DNA from: BB31 sp964582525
Lineage (GTDB): Bacteria > Pseudomonadota > Gammaproteobacteria > Beggiatoales > Beggiatoaceae
Assembly (NCBI GenBank): GCA_964582525.1
Contig: CAZOSP010000013.1
Coordinates: 1-46,421, forward strand
Length of the DNA: 46,421 nt
Direction of reading: 5' to 3'
In this document: piece by piece, positions 43,076 to 46,421 of the stretch
Position numbering within the stretch: the stretch's first letter is position 1
Layout of the letters: each line of letters starts with the position of its first letter
Notes under the pieces: model-generated
Told to the model about the DNA's origin: nothing
The model's database searches: none
Seen by the model: only the letters and a program-made list of their open reading frames with translations
Program-made: the position numbers and the translations under genes

Positions 43076-43441
43076 ATGTCTAGTATTCTTGTCATTGATG
43101 ATTCTTGGTTTCAGCGCGCTAGTTTGCGCACTATTTTAGAAGACGCTGGGTATCAAATTCTGGAAGCTGAAAACGGGCGCATTGGCTTACTGATGGCGGT
43201 TAAACACGAGCCGGATTGCGTGTTACTGGATGTGTTGATGCCGGAAATGGATGGCATTACCACCTTGCGCAAAATGCGTGAACAAGCCTTGAATATGCCG
43301 ATTATTATGGTTACTGCGGATATTCAAGAAACCACCAAACAGGAATGTTTATCTCTGGGAGCGCAGCAGGTGATACATAAACCCATTGATCCCGACAGCG
43401 ATTTATTACCCAATCTGGTACAACAAGCACTAAAAGCCTAG
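43076..43441 (+). CDS. CheY-like single-domain response regulator
   Basis: A 121-residue receiver domain alone. The acidic pair is D8-D9 (VIDDSWF), phosphoacceptor D52 (LLDVLMPEMDG), the Thr of MVTAD and the Lys of IHKPID. With no output domain it should act by protein binding, as CheY does. The ATG at 43076 is chosen because the receiver fold starts there. A longer frame from 42986 runs through the repeat. A CheC-type phosphatase follows 11 bases downstream, probably in the same transcript. Confidence 0.92.
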   Translation: MSSILVIDDSWFQRASLRTILEDAGYQILEAENGRIGLLMAVKHEPDCVLLDVLMPEMDGITTLRKMREQALNMPIIMVTADIQETTKQECLSLGAQQVIHKPIDPDSDLLPNLVQQALKA

Positions 43442-43452
43442 CTCACTATCTT

Positions 43453-44028
43453 ATGCAATTATCTTCTCAACAGCTTGAACAATTACAAGTTATTTTACAT
43501 GCGGGCGTGAAAAAAGCCGGTGATGTCTTAAACACCATGCTGCGTAGCCCGGTCGAATTGTCCATGCCAGACATTCAAGTAGTACAGCATCAGCAACTCG
43601 CACAACTGCACATGCTCAGTGCGCAGGAAAAATTGGATATGGTCAGCTTAGGCTTTAAGAGTAAATTATCCGGTCTAGCGGTGCTGGCATTCGCGCCTGA
43701 CAGTGCTTCGCGTATGGTGGAAATTCTCACCGGAAGACGCGCAATGAACCCTAACGAACCGGCTATTCGCATTGCTGCCATCACCGAAGTGGGGAATATT
43801 TTGCTCAGTGCTGTGCTAGGTTCAATAGCCAATACATTGCAGCACAATCTGCTATATACCACCACGCCCACATACATTGAAGAACGACTCGCGCACGTTT
43901 TGCAAGCCGACCTCAGTGATCCCGATGCCACGCTGGTGTTCGCCCAGACAGGTTTGCAAACCCCTGATTTACACATTCAAGGCACAGTTATTCTGTTATT
44001 TCACGCGGTTTTATTTGAAGAAGCCTGA
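43453..44028 (+). CDS. CheC-type CheY-phosphate phosphatase
   Basis: A 191-residue protein of the CheC/CheX/FliY class that dephosphorylates CheY. The second helix motif is E112-x-x-N115 (ITEVGNILLSAV). The first active-site helix has D24-x-x-N27 (KKAGDVLNTM), Asp for the usual Glu. It follows a single-domain CheY, so the two likely form a signal and its off-switch. There is no kinase next to them; the WspE-like kinase at 38.4-41.6 kb is the nearest candidate. Confidence 0.85.
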   Translation: MQLSSQQLEQLQVILHAGVKKAGDVLNTMLRSPVELSMPDIQVVQHQQLAQLHMLSAQEKLDMVSLGFKSKLSGLAVLAFAPDSASRMVEILTGRRAMNPNEPAIRIAAITEVGNILLSAVLGSIANTLQHNLLYTTTPTYIEERLAHVLQADLSDPDATLVFAQTGLQTPDLHIQGTVILLFHAVLFEEA

Positions 44029-44140
44029 ACTGCTGATTTTCTCTTGTGAATGCCTGACGTGGGTGAGATTGCAAACTGCAATATGGTTCAATAATTGCTG
44101 TAGCAAGCAGAACCAAACTTGAAAAATCGGAAGATTGCTT

Positions 44141-44965
44141 ATGTTACCTGCACTTATTACGGACTTTTTTGCACAAAACCAAAATCTACTATGGATAGTG
44201 GTCGTCTCGGTGGATTTATTGCTGACCCTATTGATGTACCGCCTGTTCGGTAAAATGGGGCTATATGCGGTGGTGGTGCTGAATATTATGTTAAGTAATA
44301 TTCAAGGACCTAAATTAACCGTGATTTTTGGTTTAGAAACCAGTCTGGGCTTAATTTTATATGCTGGCATTTATTTCGCCACCGACCTGCTCAGTGAAAA
44401 ATACGGCAAGCGCGAAGCCAACCGCTCCGTCATGTTGGGTTTTGGCACCAGTGTCATTGTTGTCATTATGATGTCTTTTAGCCTCATGTTTTTGCCTTCC
44501 GAAGACCGACAAATGGCGCTGGATACTCATGCCGCGTTAATCACCTTATTCAATTTTACCCCGCATTTTGTATTAGGTTCTTTATTTGTTTATCTGGTGA
44601 GTCAAAACCTAGACGTATGGATTTTTCACTCTATAAAACAGAAAACCAAAGGCAAGCATCTCTGGTTGCGCAACAATGTTTCTACCATGACCTCGCAAGC
44701 CGTTGATACGGTACTTTATACGCTGATTGTCTGGTGGCCCCTGTTCTTAGACAAGCAACCCGAATTAAGCACGATGGAAGCGTTACAGATTGCTTTTAGT
44801 CTCGCTTTAGCTAAATACTTCTTTAAGGTACTGATTGCTTTAATTGACACGCCCTTTATTTACTTAGCCCAAAATTGGGATGTAGATAAACATGACTGGT
44901 CAGACGCAGCGCAACTGGAACATGAAACAGTCCCCACGCAAAAAAACCACCATTCAACGTCATAA
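44141..44965 (+). CDS. yhhQ: Queuosine precursor transporter
   Basis: A 274-residue inner-membrane protein of the COG1738 (YhhQ) family with about six helices: LLWIVVVSVDLLLTLLMY, YAVVVLNIMLSNIQGPKLT and others. The family imports preQ0 or preQ1 for tRNA queuosine. Signatures are SNIQGPKLT, ATDLLSEKYGKREA and the C-terminal ALAKYFFKVLIALIDTPF. GGAAG (44129-44133) is seven bases before ATG 44141, preferred over TTG at 44135. No preQ1 riboswitch is evident upstream. Confidence 0.9.
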   Translation: MLPALITDFFAQNQNLLWIVVVSVDLLLTLLMYRLFGKMGLYAVVVLNIMLSNIQGPKLTVIFGLETSLGLILYAGIYFATDLLSEKYGKREANRSVMLGFGTSVIVVIMMSFSLMFLPSEDRQMALDTHAALITLFNFTPHFVLGSLFVYLVSQNLDVWIFHSIKQKTKGKHLWLRNNVSTMTSQAVDTVLYTLIVWWPLFLDKQPELSTMEALQIAFSLALAKYFFKVLIALIDTPFIYLAQNWDVDKHDWSDAAQLEHETVPTQKNHHSTS

Positions 44966-44982
44966 CTTGAAACAAAACGCCC

Positions 44983-45762
44983 ATGTTGACTATCTCCGCC
45001 ATTCCCGCTTTTTCTGATAACTATATTTGGTTATTGCAAGATACCCACAGTGCGCAAGTCAGCGTCGTTGACCCCGGCGATGCGCGTCCCGTCTTGCAAA
45101 GGCTACAAGCCGAAAAGCTGCAATTAGCCGCGATTCTCATCACCCATCATCACGCCGATCACACGGGCGGCATTCGACAGCTATTAGACGTTTATCCTAC
45201 AGCACAAGTCTTCGCGCCCGCACGAGAAAACATCCCCAACACAACGCAAGCTTTGAGTGAAGGCGACACGGTGCGGATTGCTGGCAGCGACATTGACTTA
45301 CAGGTATTAGAGGTACCGGGGCACACACGCGGTCACATTGCCTACTATGGCGCGAACGCTTTATTTTGTGGCGACACTTTATTTGCCTGCGGCTGCGGGC
45401 GTTTGTTTGAAGGTACGCCGACACAAATGCAAGAATCCTTAGACAAATTCTTGCTCCTGCCGGATGCAACAGAGGTCTATTGCGCGCATGAATACACGCT
45501 AGACAATATTCGATTTGCGCAATGGGTGGAGCCAGAAAACCCTTTGTTACAGCAACGAGAACGAGACACCCAAGCCCTTATTGATGCTGATCAAGCCAGC
45601 GTACCGAGCAAGCTGGGCTTAGAAAAACGTAGCAATCCTTTTTTACGTTCCGCACATCCCGACATAATTAGCATAGCCGAAAAGAAAGCCGGTAAACGCT
45701 TGCATCATCCCGCCGACGTGTTTGCTGTCATTCGCCATTGGAAAGACAGCGAGTTTGATTAA
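44983..45762 (+). CDS. gloB: Hydroxyacylglutathione hydrolase (glyoxalase II)
   Basis: A 259-residue metallo-beta-lactamase-fold enzyme that hydrolyses S-lactoylglutathione to lactate and glutathione, the second step of methylglyoxal removal. The metal motif THHHADH is at 54-60. Further ligands lie in VPGHTRGH, FCGDTLF and the C-terminal YCAHEYT. The substrate-binding end (LGLEKRSNPFLR) is also typical. It starts 17 bases after the transporter stop. In E. coli gloB is next to yafS-rnhA-dnaQ; here those genes are 38 kb away. Confidence 0.96.
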   Translation: MLTISAIPAFSDNYIWLLQDTHSAQVSVVDPGDARPVLQRLQAEKLQLAAILITHHHADHTGGIRQLLDVYPTAQVFAPARENIPNTTQALSEGDTVRIAGSDIDLQVLEVPGHTRGHIAYYGANALFCGDTLFACGCGRLFEGTPTQMQESLDKFLLLPDATEVYCAHEYTLDNIRFAQWVEPENPLLQQRERDTQALIDADQASVPSKLGLEKRSNPFLRSAHPDIISIAEKKAGKRLHHPADVFAVIRHWKDSEFD

Positions 45763-45780
45763 CTGACGTTAGACGGGCGT

Positions 45781-45812
45781 AAACCTTCCAGGTTTGCAAA
45801 ACCTAGAAGGTT
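45781..45812. repeat. AAACCTTCCAGGTTT palindromic repeat after gloB
   Basis: AAACCTTCCAGGTTT (45781-45795) pairs with 45798-45812, 15 bp with one mismatch and a 2-base loop. It is related to the CCTGACAGGT family and may serve as the gloB terminator. Confidence 0.7.
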
Positions 45813-45940
45813 TGAGTGTCGGGTTGGCACGCCAAAAGCCGAAAAATTCACCGCCAGCCGTATAACTCAACAGCCGTGATTAATGATTTGTAAATTCCGC
45901 AGATGAGGAAACGCTGCGACTATGAAACACTGCTGCGCTT

Positions 45941-45986
45941 GACCAACAAAAGCCCCGTGCCTTGCGGCACGGGGCTTTTGTTGGTC
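45941..45986. terminator. Strong bidirectional terminator
   Basis: A perfect 21-bp stem with arms at 45941-45961 and 45966-45986 and a TTGC loop. The GC-rich core (GCCCCGTGCC) is flanked by A on one side and T on the other, so each strand presents a U-tract. It separates gloB from the convergent PhoX-like gene. Confidence 0.88.
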
Positions 45987-46015
45987 AGCTTATAGACACT
46001 CTTTCAATGCGGCAA

Positions 46016-46044
46016 ACCTGACAGGTTTTAAAAACCTGTCAGGT
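46016..46044. repeat. CCTGACAGGT-family palindrome
   Basis: ACCTGACAGGTTTT (46016-46029) and AAAACCTGTCAGGT (46031-46044) are perfect complements around one base. It lies 15 bases after the PhoX-like stop and may be its first terminator. Confidence 0.8.
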
Positions 46045-46059
46045 CGCCATACCACTGAA

Positions 46060-46421
46060 TTACAAGCCCGGCATTCCGCCCAGGTAGCCAACATAGGCTT
46101 CCAGATAGAAGTTCGGCGTACCATGATGATTCACACCATACTGCGCTTTGGCTTCGGCTTCTAGCTCGGCTTTCAAAGCAGCAGGCATCGCACTCACCCA
46201 ATCGCCTTGATGCTGGTTATTGCTCATGATGTAGGCATGACCGTTGAGGTTTTCCACCACTTGCAAGCCCGTTGATTCCGCACCGCTGGCAAGGTGCATG
46301 ATGCGCGTCAGCTTTTTAGTATCGACATGGTATGCCCACAACATGTTATTCGCATGAGTGCCAGAGTCTTCGCCAATGAACAGGGTGCGCATTTTTTCGG
46401 AGAAGAACACGTTGTCAGTGT
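46060..46421 (-). CDS. PhoX-family alkaline phosphatase-like protein, C-terminal part
   Basis: Only the last 120 or so residues are in the window, and the gene continues past the right edge. The visible NVFFSEKMRTLFIGEDSG, NMLWAYHVDTKKLTRI, STGLQVVENLNG and YIMSNNQHQGDW match the end of the PhoX/DUF839 propeller family, calcium-dependent secreted phosphatases. Ligand residues in FIGEDSG and the active-site region cannot be checked without the upstream part. It ends YLGGMPGL. Confidence 0.8.
   Translation of the reverse strand, partial: TDNVFFSEKMRTLFIGEDSGTHANNMLWAYHVDTKKLTRIMHLASGAESTGLQVVENLNGHAYIMSNNQHQGDWVSAMPAALKAELEAEAKAQYGVNHHGTPNFYLEAYVGYLGGMPGL

Noticed and set aside
44029..44140. 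preQ1 riboswitch before the queuosine transporter
   Set aside because: I looked for the short preQ1-I hairpin with its A-rich tail and found no convincing match.

Overview
The window is chromosomal DNA of a gammaproteobacterium. Evidence is the local order of a YafS-type methyltransferase, rnhA and dnaQ, plus bpt, a UPF0149 (YgfB) gene, a CcoI-type copper ATPase, a type IV pilin and a Wsp-like chemosensory pair. The many short palindromic intergenic repeats and the excess of multidomain signalling kinases suggest a filamentous sulfur-oxidising member of the Thiotrichales (Beggiatoaceae-like). That placement is an inference from general character, not from a marker gene. Base composition looks near 50% GC in genes and more AT-rich between some of them.

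Layout. 1-5.2 kb: surface polysaccharide genes, a coiled-coil double glycosyltransferase with a methyltransferase-like tail and a sulfotransferase. 5.2-7.2 kb (minus): methyltransferase, rnhA and a dnaQ that ends at the catalytic domain. 7.3-8.7 kb: an unknown protein and a Uma2-type nuclease. 8.8-10.9 kb: solitary dnaK behind a good sigma-32 promoter. 11.2-15.9 kb: a small membrane protein, an RND pump subunit and the leucyltransferase bpt. 16.0-20.7 kb: a giant CheB-CheR-PAS-kinase-receiver protein. 20.8-23.0 kb: bioD and nnr, convergent. 23.4-24.8 kb: a KamA-like radical SAM enzyme. 25.1-27.0 kb: a membrane hybrid kinase. 27.1 kb: an internally deleted fic gene. 27.7 kb: tRNA-Asn. 27.9-30.4 kb: ccoI. 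30.9 kb: pilA. 31.4-35.6 kb (minus): a compact run of macro-domain gene, tyrA, ygfB and a CHASE2 adenylate cyclase. 36.2-41.6 kb: a sigma-54 response regulator, a WspD-like CheW and a WspE-like CheA hybrid. 41.6-42.6 kb: a frameshifted phytase-like gene. 43.1-44.0 kb: a CheY-CheC pair. 44.1-45.8 kb: queuosine-precursor transporter and gloB. 46.1 kb to the edge: the end of a PhoX-family gene.

The most distinctive feature is the behaviour of the short palindromic repeats. At least five families lie between genes, and several have entered genes. A 42-bp palindromic repeat occurs six times in frame in the CheA linker. A second family sits in frame inside the glycosyltransferase and also supplies the stop codons of two signalling genes. 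A third probably supplies the ribosome binding site of the fic remnant.

Assembly caveat: the 100-N gap at 38616-38715 is flanked by two identical 55-base copies. Collapsing one copy plus the Ns restores a single intact CheA frame, so the gap is almost certainly an artefact.
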